From Anaerolineae bacterium UTCFX2 (GTDB lineage: Bacteria > Chloroflexota > Anaerolineae > Anaerolineales > UBA4823): 38,622 bases of DNA. A program made the translations under genes and the position numbers. The stretch's first letter is position 1, and each line of letters starts with the position of its first letter. The stretch spans positions 1 through 38,622 of the forward strand of contig MWTA01000095.1 of the NCBI GenBank assembly GCA_002050125.1. The letters run 5' to 3'. Shown here piece after piece: positions 13,435 through 24,816 of this stretch. The notes under the pieces were generated by a model. It made no database searches, was not told the origin of the DNA, and saw only the letters and a program-made list of their open reading frames with translations.

Positions 13435-15648
13435 TTACTTTTCTGGAATTTGAATTGGCTGCCAGACCGGATCGAACGCCATCGTCTGCTCGTCGGTGAG
13501 TTGATGGACGCTGATCCCTGTGGTTGTGATCAGGTAGATATTATGTAAGCCGCCAGGGTTCCAACCTTCATACGCAATCCAATACCTGTCAGGCGACATG
13601 ATGGCATCGCGCATGGGGCGTTTTTCTTTGCCTATCTGATATTCAACATAATCTAAAAGATTAAATGGGGCAATAACGACCCGCGGTACGCCTCCGACAG
13701 CTACATACTGTGTAATTAACACCTCTTCGCCGTTTGGCGACCAAGCGGGAAGCGAATCCAACATGCTGGGCGTATGCGTAAACTGAGTTTTGTTGCTGCC
13801 GTCTGCGTCCATCACCCAGATATCTTTCTTCGAATTCCGCTCCAGCACATACAGGATCTTCTTTCCATCCGGAGACCATGCCGGCTGCATTTCCAGAGAA
13901 AATTTCTCCGACAGGGCTTTTACGGTATTGTCTTCCAGGTTCAACAGATAAACTTGAGGACGGTTGGCATTCCTCATCGAAGTAAAGGCGATGTATTTCC
14001 CATCGGGGGACCAGGAAGGATCGTAATCGCCGCCCACCATTGTCGGCAAGGGGAGCAATCCGGAGCCATCTAAATTGATGATGTAAAGCGACGAACCTGG
14101 GTAATAATCGCTATTGTTATCGCAAGGTGAAGTAAAGATGATCCGCGATCCGTCGGGTGAAAAATCGGGCTGGCAGGCGCCTTCAGGAATGTCCGTGATC
14201 TGCTGGCGGTTTTTGCCATCCGATTGGATCATCAAAACCTGAGGGATTCCGTGAATATTGGATGCGTAAGCAATCCACCCATTCCCGCCTCCCACCGAGG
14301 TTGGCAGTGCTGTGGGCGTGTTGCTTGGACGGAATGGAACGAGAGTATGCGTCGGAATCGGGGTTGTGGAAAAATTTAGGGTTGGTTCAACCAGAGCTGC
14401 AACTGCGGTTGTGGGGAGAATCTTCGAAGTTTGCGTTGGCGCATGGGTGGGTGTAGCGCTTTGTTCAGCAATCGGGTTCGAAGTAGCCGCCTGCACCGGT
14501 ACAAACGTCGCGGCTGCTGGAGCGATCTGGTTCAAAAGCTGCGCAGAAGCTCCCGGGTCCTGGCGGATCAAGACTGCCCCAAAACCAGCCAACACAATGA
14601 AGAGCGACGATAAGATCAGGCACCCTATTTTTCGAGAACGTTTTTTCGGCCGGGTATTCGAACGTTTGCGCGGTCTTTCTATATACTCATCATCATGCAT
14701 CTCCTGCGATGCAAATAACATGTTCGGTTTCGAGGGGATCTTCTTCACCCTCGCCTTTGAATTCTGCACCGCATCGGCGGAGTGTTGCGCCAGAAGCGGC
14801 GGGGGCGCAACATGATAACTTCCATTTTTTTGTCCGGTCGAAGCGCCAGATGCCAGCAAAGCCTGCTTGAATGCTTCCGGGGTTTGGAAGCGGTCTTCTG
14901 GCTGTAGTTCAAGCGCTTTTTCTACTGCCGCGGCCACTTTTTTTGACACTTTCGGATTATGCTCCCGGATGGGTGTCAGCTCAGCTTGGTTCATGGCGCG
15001 CGCAAGCGAATCCTCCGGCGTAACGCCTGTCAGCGCAGCATAGAGCGTCGCCCCGAGCGAAAAAATGTCGGTTCGCATATCGGTGCGGGCGGTCCCATAT
15101 TGTTCTGGTGGAGAAAAACCAGGCGTCATCGCACGTGCGCCGGTGGTTGTGGCTTGAGAGCCTTGAATAGTTTTTGCCAATCCAAAGTCGACCAGGAAGA
15201 TCTGGCCCTGGGGGGTGATCTTTACATTTCCAGGTTTAATATCGCGATGAATGACTTGAGGTTCGCGTGTGCCAAGGTACATCAGCGCATCACAGATCGC
15301 GGCGCCGATGACCACCGCCTCGTCCTCGGAGATCGTATTAACCCGCTCCATTCGCTGACGCAGATCTTCCCCCTCAATGTAATCCATTACGAGATACTGA
15401 CCCTGATCCGCGATTATGAAATGGTCTGTGACGCGCGGCAAACTGGGATGTCGCAGCGTCGCCAGGATGGTGGCTTCCCGGCGAAACTGGCGCGCATATT
15501 CATCTGTCGTAAAAAGATTGTCTTTTACGGCTACGTCGATATCCAGGTTCTCGTCAGATGCCCGGTAAATAGACCCCATCCCTCCCTGACCGAGAACCTC
15601 AACGATCCGATAGCGACCGTTTAGCAGCGTACCAGGTTCCAGGATCAT
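13435..15648 (-). CDS. Transmembrane Ser/Thr protein kinase with external PD40/TolB propeller
   Basis: A PknB-type (Hanks) kinase. From ATG 15648 it has 737 aa. The kinase domain (about 1-275) has the glycine loop GQGGMGSIY, Lys42 (VAVKDN), the catalytic loop HRDIKPGN (134-141), DFG and SPPEQYG. A basic juxtamembrane region (RPRKRSNTRPKKRSRK) precedes one helix. Outside lies a Thr/Pro-rich linker and then five to six PD40 blades (for example DFSPDGSRIIFTS, SWSPDGKYIAFTS and AWSPDGKKILYV), as in TolB-type propellers that bind proteins. A GTG 15 codons upstream (15693) is the alternative start, but family members begin near MILEPGTLLNGRY. It follows gyrB by 76 nt. Confidence 0.92.
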   Translation of the reverse strand: MILEPGTLLNGRYRIVEVLGQGGMGSIYRASDENLDIDVAVKDNLFTTDEYARQFRREATILATLRHPSLPRVTDHFIIADQGQYLVMDYIEGEDLRQRMERVNTISEDEAVVIGAAICDALMYLGTREPQVIHRDIKPGNVKITPQGQIFLVDFGLAKTIQGSQATTTGARAMTPGFSPPEQYGTARTDMRTDIFSLGATLYAALTGVTPEDSLARAMNQAELTPIREHNPKVSKKVAAAVEKALELQPEDRFQTPEAFKQALLASGASTGQKNGSYHVAPPPLLAQHSADAVQNSKARVKKIPSKPNMLFASQEMHDDEYIERPRKRSNTRPKKRSRKIGCLILSSLFIVLAGFGAVLIRQDPGASAQLLNQIAPAAATFVPVQAATSNPIAEQSATPTHAPTQTSKILPTTAVAALVEPTLNFSTTPIPTHTLVPFRPSNTPTALPTSVGGGNGWIAYASNIHGIPQVLMIQSDGKNRQQITDIPEGACQPDFSPDGSRIIFTSPCDNNSDYYPGSSLYIINLDGSGLLPLPTMVGGDYDPSWSPDGKYIAFTSMRNANRPQVYLLNLEDNTVKALSEKFSLEMQPAWSPDGKKILYVLERNSKKDIWVMDADGSNKTQFTHTPSMLDSLPAWSPNGEEVLITQYVAVGGVPRVVIAPFNLLDYVEYQIGKEKRPMRDAIMSPDRYWIAYEGWNPGGLHNIYLITTTGISVHQLTDEQTMAFDPVWQPIQIPEK

Positions 15649-15724
15649 CTCCCTGACCCTTTTCTTCGCTGTCTTTTCGTTAACCTGTTCCACAACCCAG
15701 TCATGATTACTTTTTCATGCCAAG

Positions 15725-18650
<2,926 letters not shown>

Positions 18651-18665
18651 AATCTAGCACAGAAA

Positions 18666-18674
18666 ATTTTACCA
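18666..18674 (-). promoter_or_regulatory. Extended -10 upstream of the membrane protein/gyrB pair
   Basis: On the minus strand TGG then TAAAAT. The predicted transcript start is about 8-9 nt before the ATG at 18650. No good -35 is seen. Confidence 0.45.
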
Positions 18675-18687
18675 CAGCGCCGCTCAT

Positions 18688-18729
18688 ATCACCCTTCAGT
18701 ACTATTAGGTGTTTATTGCTGAAGGTGAT
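18688..18729. repeat. Inverted repeat between the divergent membrane protein and liv promoters
   Basis: ATCACCCTTCAG (18688-18699) and CTGAAGGTGAT (18719-18729) are complementary apart from one bulged C. No T tract follows on either strand, so it is more likely an operator than a terminator. It lies just upstream of the extended -10 of the membrane protein and 54 nt before the liv -35. Confidence 0.5.
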
Positions 18730-18782
18730 TGTCAAGAGTAAAAATCGGTATGAAAATGAGTAATAAATGAGTCGAAAACACC

Positions 18783-18811
18783 TTGACCATAAAGCACCTT
18801 GCCATTAAAAT
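18783..18811 (+). promoter_or_regulatory. Promoter of the liv operon
   Basis: TTGACC (18783-18788), a 17-nt spacer, then TAAAAT (18806-18811). The same hexamers and spacing occur at the tRNA-Glu promoter. The leader to livK is about 225 nt. Confidence 0.75.
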
Positions 18812-18917
18812 CATTCCATTAAGCGATCAAGTTGTGGTAGTGTCGCCAGAGGAGCCAGCAACGCCCAGGAGAATCCCAGGAGTTCATTGATCAGTGAATC
18901 TGGCAATTAGACCCGTC

Positions 18918-18955
18918 AAGGAGGTGTTCCCCTTGTGAAAATGACGAAGGATTAA
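18918..18955 (+). promoter_or_regulatory. Liv leader with perfect Shine-Dalgarno and a 6-codon mini-ORF
   Basis: AAGGAGGTG (18918-18926) is the strongest ribosome site in the window. It is followed 8 nt later by GTG at 18935 and a frame of six codons (M-K-M-T-K-D) ending in TAA at 18953-18955. A start-stop (TTG TGA) lies just before it, and a small hairpin (TCCCG...CGGGA, 18974-18990) follows. No run of Leu, Ile or Val codons is present, so classical attenuation is unlikely. Confidence 0.4.
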
Positions 18956-19042
18956 AAACAAGATGAGCAAAGCTCCCGGTATTTTCGGGAACAATGAACC
19001 ATAATTGCATGAACGATAATTTCATAATGAGGAGAGAAGATA

Positions 19043-20203
19043 ATGTTCAAAAGGATGTTTGTGGTTCTGTCACTTTTGATTGTTGCCAGCATGATTCTGC
19101 CCGCCTGCGCGACTGGCGGCACCGGCGGCGGCACAATCAAGGTTGGTTTGCTCGCGCCGTTGAGCGGTCAGGTTCCTACATTTGGTCAATCCACCAAAGA
19201 AGGCGCCGAACTGGCGGTGAAAGAATGGAATGCTAAGGGCGGCATTCGGGGGAAGAAGATCGATTTGATCGTCGCCGACAGCCAGTGCTCGCCTGATCCA
19301 GCGGTGAACGCTGCAAACAAATTGATTGACCAGGACGGCGTTAAGTTCATCGTCGGCGAAGTGTGCTCCAGCGCTTCGATCCCGGTCGCAGAGATCGTCA
19401 ATCCGAAGGGGGTTGTTCAGATCAGCCCGACCTCGACCAATCCCAGCGTAACCGTCGATACGAACGGCGCGACCCGACCGTACACCTTCCGCGCCTGCTT
19501 CATCGACCCATTCCAGGGGTTGGTGATGGCGAAATTCGCCACCGATAAAGGTTACAAGACCGCCTTCATTATGTTCGACCAGGGCAACGACTACGTACGT
19601 GGTCTGGCTGAGGCTTTTGAAAAATCCTTCGTCGAATTGGGCGGCACAATCGTAGGCAAGGAATCCTACACCACTACCGACACGGACTTTTCAGCCATTC
19701 TGACCAAGGTAGCGGAGAGCAATGCTGAAGTGCTCTGGCTGCCAGACTATTACAATATCGTCAACCTCGTGGGCGCTCAGGCGAAAGACAAGGGCGTGAC
19801 CGCGGTAATGATGGGCGGCGACGGTTGGGATTCATCAGACCTCGACGTGAAAGCAGCCGATGGCGGCTTCTACTCCAACCACTACGACCCCGGCGACACG
19901 CGCCCGATCGTTCAGCAATGGCTGAAAACCTACGGCGAAGCCTACAAAGACGCGCAGGGCAACCCCAAAGTACCAGACGCGCTGGCGACCCTGGCTTACG
20001 ACGCGACGAACCTGATGCTCGCCGCCATTGATAAAGCCGGAACCGAAGACACAGCTAAAGTTGCCGAAGCAATGGCAGCTATCAAATGGGATGCTGTTTC
20101 TGGTACAATCACCTTCGACGCGCAGCACAACCCGATCAAGGCTGCTGCCGTAATCAGCGTGTCAGGCGGGAAGAAAACATTCATCGACTCGGTTGCACCA
20201 TAA
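19043..20203 (+). CDS. livK: Branched-chain amino acid ABC transporter substrate-binding lipoprotein
   Basis: A 386-aa periplasmic-binding-protein type I (LivK/LivJ-like) that captures Leu, Ile, Val or related ligands outside and delivers them to LivHMGF. Lipobox LPAC (Cys22) is followed by a Gly/Thr spacer. The mature start is IKVGLLAPLSGQVPTFGQ, with FIVGEVCSSASIPVAEI and YDATNLMLAAIDKAG later, all typical. AGGAG lies upstream of the ATG. A strong hairpin without a T run follows the gene, which would favour higher livK mRNA levels than the membrane genes. The ligand cannot be told from sequence. Confidence 0.95.
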   Translation: MFKRMFVVLSLLIVASMILPACATGGTGGGTIKVGLLAPLSGQVPTFGQSTKEGAELAVKEWNAKGGIRGKKIDLIVADSQCSPDPAVNAANKLIDQDGVKFIVGEVCSSASIPVAEIVNPKGVVQISPTSTNPSVTVDTNGATRPYTFRACFIDPFQGLVMAKFATDKGYKTAFIMFDQGNDYVRGLAEAFEKSFVELGGTIVGKESYTTTDTDFSAILTKVAESNAEVLWLPDYYNIVNLVGAQAKDKGVTAVMMGGDGWDSSDLDVKAADGGFYSNHYDPGDTRPIVQQWLKTYGEAYKDAQGNPKVPDALATLAYDATNLMLAAIDKAGTEDTAKVAEAMAAIKWDAVSGTITFDAQHNPIKAAAVISVSGGKKTFIDSVAP

Positions 20204-20217
20204 TTTTCAGATCACCA

Positions 20218-20246
20218 ATGGGGCGGTCCATATGTGACCGCCCCAT
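20218..20246 (+). terminator. Intercistronic hairpin between livK and livH
   Basis: ATGGGGCGGTC pairs perfectly with GACCGCCCCAT around a 7-nt loop (11-bp GC-rich stem). It is not followed by Ts, so partial termination or mRNA 3'-end protection of livK is more likely than full termination. Confidence 0.65.
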
Positions 20247-20289
20247 ATCAAAATAAACTATTTAAAAAATCAACTTCCCGGAGTGATGC

Positions 20290-21411
20290 ATGAATGCATC
20301 TGTGGCACAAAAGAACCCCCTGGTTGAAGCCGTAATCCGAAGAGGCTTGCTCGGGAAAGGTTTTCTGGTCGCGCTGGCAATCCTGGCGCTCTGGAAGCTG
20401 GCGTCTTCTTTTATGGCTGGGCCGACGGTATTCACCCAACAAGTCGTTAATGGCTTGCAATTGGGCTTTGTTTATGCGCTAATTGCTCTCGGGTATACCA
20501 TGGTGTACGGCATCGTCCGCCTGATCAACTTCGCCCATGGCGATGTTTTCATGGTTGGAGCATTTGCCAGTTATTTCGCGATCGCCCGCTGGGATTTGAA
20601 CTTATGGCTTTCTAAGGTCTTTCCAACCCTTCCCTTCTGGTTGAGCAACGCGATCGGCGTGATCACGGTCATACTCGTATCAATGGTCACCTGTGCTTTA
20701 CTTGCCTTCATTATTGAGCGCGTCGCGTATAAACCGCTGCGCAATGCCCCGCGCATCTCAGCCCTGATTACCGCGATTGGCGTATCTTTCTTCCTGGAAT
20801 ACTTTGGCGCGCTGCCGTTTGTGTTCACCTCTAACTTCATCACCTACGAGCGTCCTATCAATGTGATCAACTGGGTGATCTCATCCCAAGGCGTCTATGT
20901 TCTTCCAGCCGGCGAAGCCCCGCCGCCAACCTCGATCATTTTTTCGAACATATCTTTATATATAATTATTGTCTCCCTCGTATTATTGTTCTTCCTGAAT
21001 TATCTGGTTCAAAATACCCGCATCGGCAAAGCCATGCGCGCGACAGCCTACGATAAACCCACTGCCCGTTTAATGGGCATCAATGTAGATGGGATCATTT
21101 CTGTAACGTTTGCAGTCGGGGCGTCTCTGGCTGGCGCTGCCGGCGTTTTGTACGCGACAGCGTTTCCGCAGCTTTATTTCGTGATGGGCATCATCCCCGG
21201 GTTGAAAGCCTTCGTTGCAGCCGTACTTGGAGGCATTGGGTCAATCCCGGGAGCCTTGGTTGGCTCTCTAATCATCGGAGAGGCGGAAGTGCTGAGCGCG
21301 GCATACATCTCCACCCCAATGCGCGATGCAGTCGCATTTAGCATCCTGGTGTTGGTGTTACTGGTCCGACCCACGGGTCTTTTCGGCGAACCCAGCCGAG
21401 AAAAGGCATAA
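20290..21411 (+). CDS. livH: Branched-chain amino acid ABC transporter permease LivH
   Basis: A 373-aa inner-membrane permease. The family motif is VNGLQLGFVYALIALGYTMVYGIVRLINFAHGD. The cytoplasmic coupling region is IGKAMRATAYDKPTARLMGI, and the C-terminal block is LGGIGSIPGALVGSLIIGEAE. An N-terminal extension of about 45 residues and a loop near residues 190-220 are longer than in E. coli LivH. CCGGAG lies 7 nt before the ATG. It is followed by livM after 4 nt. Confidence 0.95.
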   Translation: MNASVAQKNPLVEAVIRRGLLGKGFLVALAILALWKLASSFMAGPTVFTQQVVNGLQLGFVYALIALGYTMVYGIVRLINFAHGDVFMVGAFASYFAIARWDLNLWLSKVFPTLPFWLSNAIGVITVILVSMVTCALLAFIIERVAYKPLRNAPRISALITAIGVSFFLEYFGALPFVFTSNFITYERPINVINWVISSQGVYVLPAGEAPPPTSIIFSNISLYIIIVSLVLLFFLNYLVQNTRIGKAMRATAYDKPTARLMGINVDGIISVTFAVGASLAGAAGVLYATAFPQLYFVMGIIPGLKAFVAAVLGGIGSIPGALVGSLIIGEAEVLSAAYISTPMRDAVAFSILVLVLLVRPTGLFGEPSREKA

Positions 21412-21415
21412 GCTT

Positions 21416-22705
21416 ATGTTGAAGAAAATTTCGCGTCAAAATCTGATTTTCTTCGGCGGGCTTCTGCTATTTTTTGTCATTGTCCAACTCGCGATCAGCC
21501 TGCACTTGCTCAACGATTTCTGGAATACAATCCTGCGCATCGGCGCGGTGATGGCGATTGTCAGCCTGGGTTTAAACCTGATTTACGGGTTTAATGGGCA
21601 GTTTTCACTTGGTCAATGGGGGTTCTATGCCATCGGCGCATACACCGCCGCCGACATCACCTACCGCTGGTCGAACGAGCAAAGTTCGCTCGGTCTGACG
21701 ATTGTCCTCTTCGGGGTTTTGTTAGTTGGCGTGGCAATTTTATACATCCGCCGGGTATTGAGCCGCATCCGCGGCCTGGACGCCCTTTCCGCTTTTACAA
21801 TCTATTTCGTTGCCAGCCTGATCTTAGGGATCGTTGCGGTGTACCTGGGGAAATTAGCCGAGCCAGTTTTTAATACCGTGCTCAGGCTGCTTCCGGGGGT
21901 GGTGGCGCTCCAGATCGTGTACATCATCGCAGTCCTGGTAGCCGCAGTGTTGGCGGCTGAGATCAGCTTCCTTTTCGGTCTCCCGGTCCTGACACTGGGT
22001 TCAGACTATTTCGGCATCGCCACCCTGGGCTTTACAATCATTGTCAAGGTGCTTCTGGACAACTCGGATACCATGCTCGGGTTTCAGGAGATGAAAGGCG
22101 CTCGCGGCATGGTCGGCATACCAAAACTGACGAGTTGGTTCTGGGTATTTCTTTTCCTGGTCATCGTCATCGTTGTGATGCGCAACATGCTTCACTCCAG
22201 CTACGGCCGCGCGATCGTATCTGTTCGGGAAGACGAGATCGCCGGTATGGCAATGGGGATCGATGTGGCAGAATTCAAGATCCTCTCCTTCGTCATTGGA
22301 AGTCTGTTCGCTGGATTAGCAGGCGGTCTCTACGCCCATATTAATGGCTTTCTGCACCCAAATACGTTCAACTTCATCAAATCTTTTGACCCGATGATCA
22401 TTATTGTCTTGGGTGGTTTGGGCAGTATGACCGGAACTCTGGCTGCCGCGTTTGCCTGGGCGCTGCTCCTGGAAGGGGTTCTGCGCCTCGTTCTGCCACA
22501 AGGTTTTGAAACCTGGCGTTTTGTAGTTTATCCGCTGTTATTGCTGTTGATCATGCTTTTGAAGTCGAATGGGCTCTTTGGGGATTATGAGCTGCCCTTC
22601 TTGCGGCAGATCATCCCGCCGCTGAAGAAGAAGCTGGATCCGGGTCTACAAACTCCTACCTCAACGCCAGCAAGTCCAAGCTCTGCACAGAAGGCAATAG
22701 AATGA
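21416..22705 (+). CDS. livM: Branched-chain amino acid ABC transporter permease LivM
   Basis: A 429-aa permease partner of LivH. Diagnostic segments are GAVMAIVSLGLNLIYGFNGQFSLGQWGFYAIGAY, SSYGRAIVSVREDEIAGMAMGID (coupling loop) and IIIVLGGLGSMTGTLAAAF. Between them lies an added membrane region of about 60 residues. The charged C-terminal tail after residue 400 ends in a Ser/Pro/Thr-rich piece. The ATG at 21416 is chosen because the family starts here and because it sits 4 nt after livH. Its stop overlaps the livG start (ATGA). Confidence 0.95.
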   Translation: MLKKISRQNLIFFGGLLLFFVIVQLAISLHLLNDFWNTILRIGAVMAIVSLGLNLIYGFNGQFSLGQWGFYAIGAYTAADITYRWSNEQSSLGLTIVLFGVLLVGVAILYIRRVLSRIRGLDALSAFTIYFVASLILGIVAVYLGKLAEPVFNTVLRLLPGVVALQIVYIIAVLVAAVLAAEISFLFGLPVLTLGSDYFGIATLGFTIIVKVLLDNSDTMLGFQEMKGARGMVGIPKLTSWFWVFLFLVIVIVVMRNMLHSSYGRAIVSVREDEIAGMAMGIDVAEFKILSFVIGSLFAGLAGGLYAHINGFLHPNTFNFIKSFDPMIIIVLGGLGSMTGTLAAAFAWALLLEGVLRLVLPQGFETWRFVVYPLLLLLIMLLKSNGLFGDYELPFLRQIIPPLKKKLDPGLQTPTSTPASPSSAQKAIE

Positions 22706-23526
22706 ACGAAACCACCAACGGGCGCTATATCCTTGATATCCAGGAACTAAGCATGCAGTTTGGCGGACTGCGGGCGGTCAACAATTTTTCCATTCATCTT
22801 GAACCGCATGACTTGCAGGGATTGATCGGACCGAACGGGGCAGGGAAAACTACGGTCTTCAACATGATCACCGGCGTCTATACCCCTTCAGCCGGACAAA
22901 TCTGCTTTCTAAACGAAAATATAACCGGCTTCGAATCATTTGAGATCAATCAAATGGGCATTGCGCGCACCTTCCAGAATATCCGCCTCTTTCCCAACCT
23001 GAACGTGCTCGATAACGTTCGAATTGCGTATCACACGCATGCGGGTTACAGCTTAAATGACGCGATATTACACAATCGCCACTATAAAAACCAAGAAAAG
23101 GAACTGACTGAGAGAGCGCAAGATTTTCTCGCCGTTTTTAATTTGCAGGATCGGCAGGCAGAGATAGCCAAAAACTTGCCTTATGGTGAACAGCGCCGGC
23201 TGGAGATCGCCCGGGCGTTGGCTGCTGAACCAAAGCTCCTGCTTTTGGACGAACCGGCTGCTGGAATGAACCCGGCTGAATCTAGTTCCTTGATGGACCT
23301 GATCCACTTCATTCGGGAAAAATTTGATATGACCATCCTGCTGATCGAACACCAAATGCGGGTGGTTATGGGCATTTGCGAAAAAATCACCGTGATGGAT
23401 TTCGGTGAAGTGATCGCACGCGGCACGCCATCAGAAATCCAGTCCAACCCGAGAGTGGTAGAAGCCTATCTGGGACCAGGCGCAGCCGCACTCTCCGAGA
23501 AGTTCCGCCGCAGGAAAGTCGAATAA
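22702..23526 (+). CDS. livG: Branched-chain amino acid ABC transporter ATP-binding protein LivG
   Basis: A 274-aa ABC ATPase that powers LivHM. Walker A is GPNGAGKTT, the signature is LPYGEQRRLEIARAL (the YGEQ form is typical of LivG), Walker B is LLLLDEPAAGMNP, and the switch His lies in LLIEHQM. LivG-specific MGIARTFQNIRLFPNLNVLDN is present. Its start codon overlaps the livM stop by 4 nt. Confidence 0.96.
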   Translation: MNETTNGRYILDIQELSMQFGGLRAVNNFSIHLEPHDLQGLIGPNGAGKTTVFNMITGVYTPSAGQICFLNENITGFESFEINQMGIARTFQNIRLFPNLNVLDNVRIAYHTHAGYSLNDAILHNRHYKNQEKELTERAQDFLAVFNLQDRQAEIAKNLPYGEQRRLEIARALAAEPKLLLLDEPAAGMNPAESSSLMDLIHFIREKFDMTILLIEHQMRVVMGICEKITVMDFGEVIARGTPSEIQSNPRVVEAYLGPGAAALSEKFRRRKVE

Positions 23527-23549
23527 CGCGCTCCGAGGAAGGTGAGAGA

Positions 23550-24284
23550 ATGTCCGATAATAGTTCCGACAAGCTGCTTGACATTCAAGACATCCACGTC
23601 TACTACGGCGCGATTTATGCGCTTAAAGGAATAACCTTTTCTCTCAAAAAGGGTGAAATTGTTGCACTGATCGGTGCAAACGGCGCTGGAAAAAGCACCA
23701 CATTGAACACCATTTCAGGTCTCCTGCGCCCGCGGATTGGAACAATCTGGTTCAATGGAAAAGAAATAACCCAGTCCCCCTCGGAAGAAATCGTGCGCAA
23801 AGGGGTTGTCCAGGTGCCCGAAGGCCGCAAAATCTTTGCAACCCTTTCGGTAATGGAGAACCTGGAGATGGGCGCATTCACCCAAAGCGACCATGCTAAG
23901 ATCGAAAGCGGAATCCAACATGTATTCCAGCGCTTCCCACGCTTAAGTGAGCGAAAAAGTCAGCTCGGAGGCACGCTCTCCGGCGGCGAACAACAGATGC
24001 TGGCGATTGCCCGTGGCTTGATGTCGGCGCCGCGACTATTGTTGCTAGATGAGCCCTCGATGGGTCTTTCGCCGTTGCTGGTCGAGCAAATCTTCACGAT
24101 CATTCGCGATATCAACGACCAGGGAACTAGCATTCTGCTGGTAGAACAAAATGCTCAGATGGCTCTCTCGATCGCTGACCGCGCATATGTCCTCGAAACC
24201 GGGCGGATCGTGCTTGAAGGTCCGGCGCAGGATCTGCTTCATAACGAAATGGTTATTGAAGCTTATCTCGGCGGTCATCAATGA
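23550..24284 (+). CDS. livF: Branched-chain amino acid ABC transporter ATP-binding protein LivF
   Basis: A 244-aa ABC ATPase, partner of LivG. Walker A is GANGAGKST, the signature is LSGGEQQMLAIARGLM, Walker B is LLLLDEPSMGLSP and the switch His position is replaced by Gln (LLVEQNAQMAL), as is usual for LivF. VVQVPEGRKIFATLSVMENL is LivF-specific. It follows livG by 23 nt. Confidence 0.96.
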   Translation: MSDNSSDKLLDIQDIHVYYGAIYALKGITFSLKKGEIVALIGANGAGKSTTLNTISGLLRPRIGTIWFNGKEITQSPSEEIVRKGVVQVPEGRKIFATLSVMENLEMGAFTQSDHAKIESGIQHVFQRFPRLSERKSQLGGTLSGGEQQMLAIARGLMSAPRLLLLDEPSMGLSPLLVEQIFTIIRDINDQGTSILLVEQNAQMALSIADRAYVLETGRIVLEGPAQDLLHNEMVIEAYLGGHQ

Positions 24285-24300
24285 ACAGGCAGGCGTATAG

Positions 24301-24654
24301 ATGAGCACAACTAAAACCATCCTTTTATTCTTCCTACTCCCTATGCTCGCTCCACTCCTGTTTCCTCCCAGCTTGCTGGCAGCCGGCTATCTGGTTGTCT
24401 TATTTGCGGCTGTGTTATTTATCATCATTGGGGTTTTCTTGCTGCGCGGCAGTTCGCAGATGTTAACCCTGGCAATTTTCCTGCAAGGCTTGAACGCCAT
24501 CATACGCATCATGATGTTTTTCCCTCATGCCACGTTCATCGATGGATCCGCAGATGTTATTTACATCATAACAAGCATTCTTAGCATCTCATTATCCATA
24601 TATTTAGTGCTCAGATTAGACAAAGTAGATATCCGGACGCGCATGGTCCGCTGA
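24301..24654 (+). CDS. Small four-helix membrane protein after livF
   Basis: A 117-aa protein with about four hydrophobic segments (about 5-25, 29-48, 55-75 and 85-103) and a short basic tail (KVDIRTRMVR). No family is recognised. It starts 16 nt after livF, upstream of the operon's end hairpin, so it is probably co-transcribed. It could be an accessory of the transporter or an unrelated rider. Confidence 0.75.
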   Translation: MSTTKTILLFFLLPMLAPLLFPPSLLAAGYLVVLFAAVLFIIIGVFLLRGSSQMLTLAIFLQGLNAIIRIMMFFPHATFIDGSADVIYIITSILSISLSIYLVLRLDKVDIRTRMVR

Positions 24655-24735
24655 GCGCCTATCAGACGACCGATTCAGTATTGCTGGATAAATCGCACGT
24701 TTGCCAGAAACATGACCCGAAGACCGTGAACCAGA

Positions 24736-24762
24736 AACCCCCACCCCATTGGAGTGGGGGTT
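24736..24762 (+). terminator. Hairpin at the end of the liv operon
   Basis: AACCCCCAC (24736-24744) pairs with GTGGGGGTT (24754-24762), and CC/GG continue inside across a mismatch. It is followed by ATAATTTATA. This is probably a terminator for the plus strand. A TATAAT at 24762-24767 overlaps its end and may serve cinA. Confidence 0.65.
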
Positions 24763-24816
24763 ATAATTTATAGGCGTTTCGAAGAAATCCATTTATCAAT
24801 GTTCTGGGGTGTGTAC

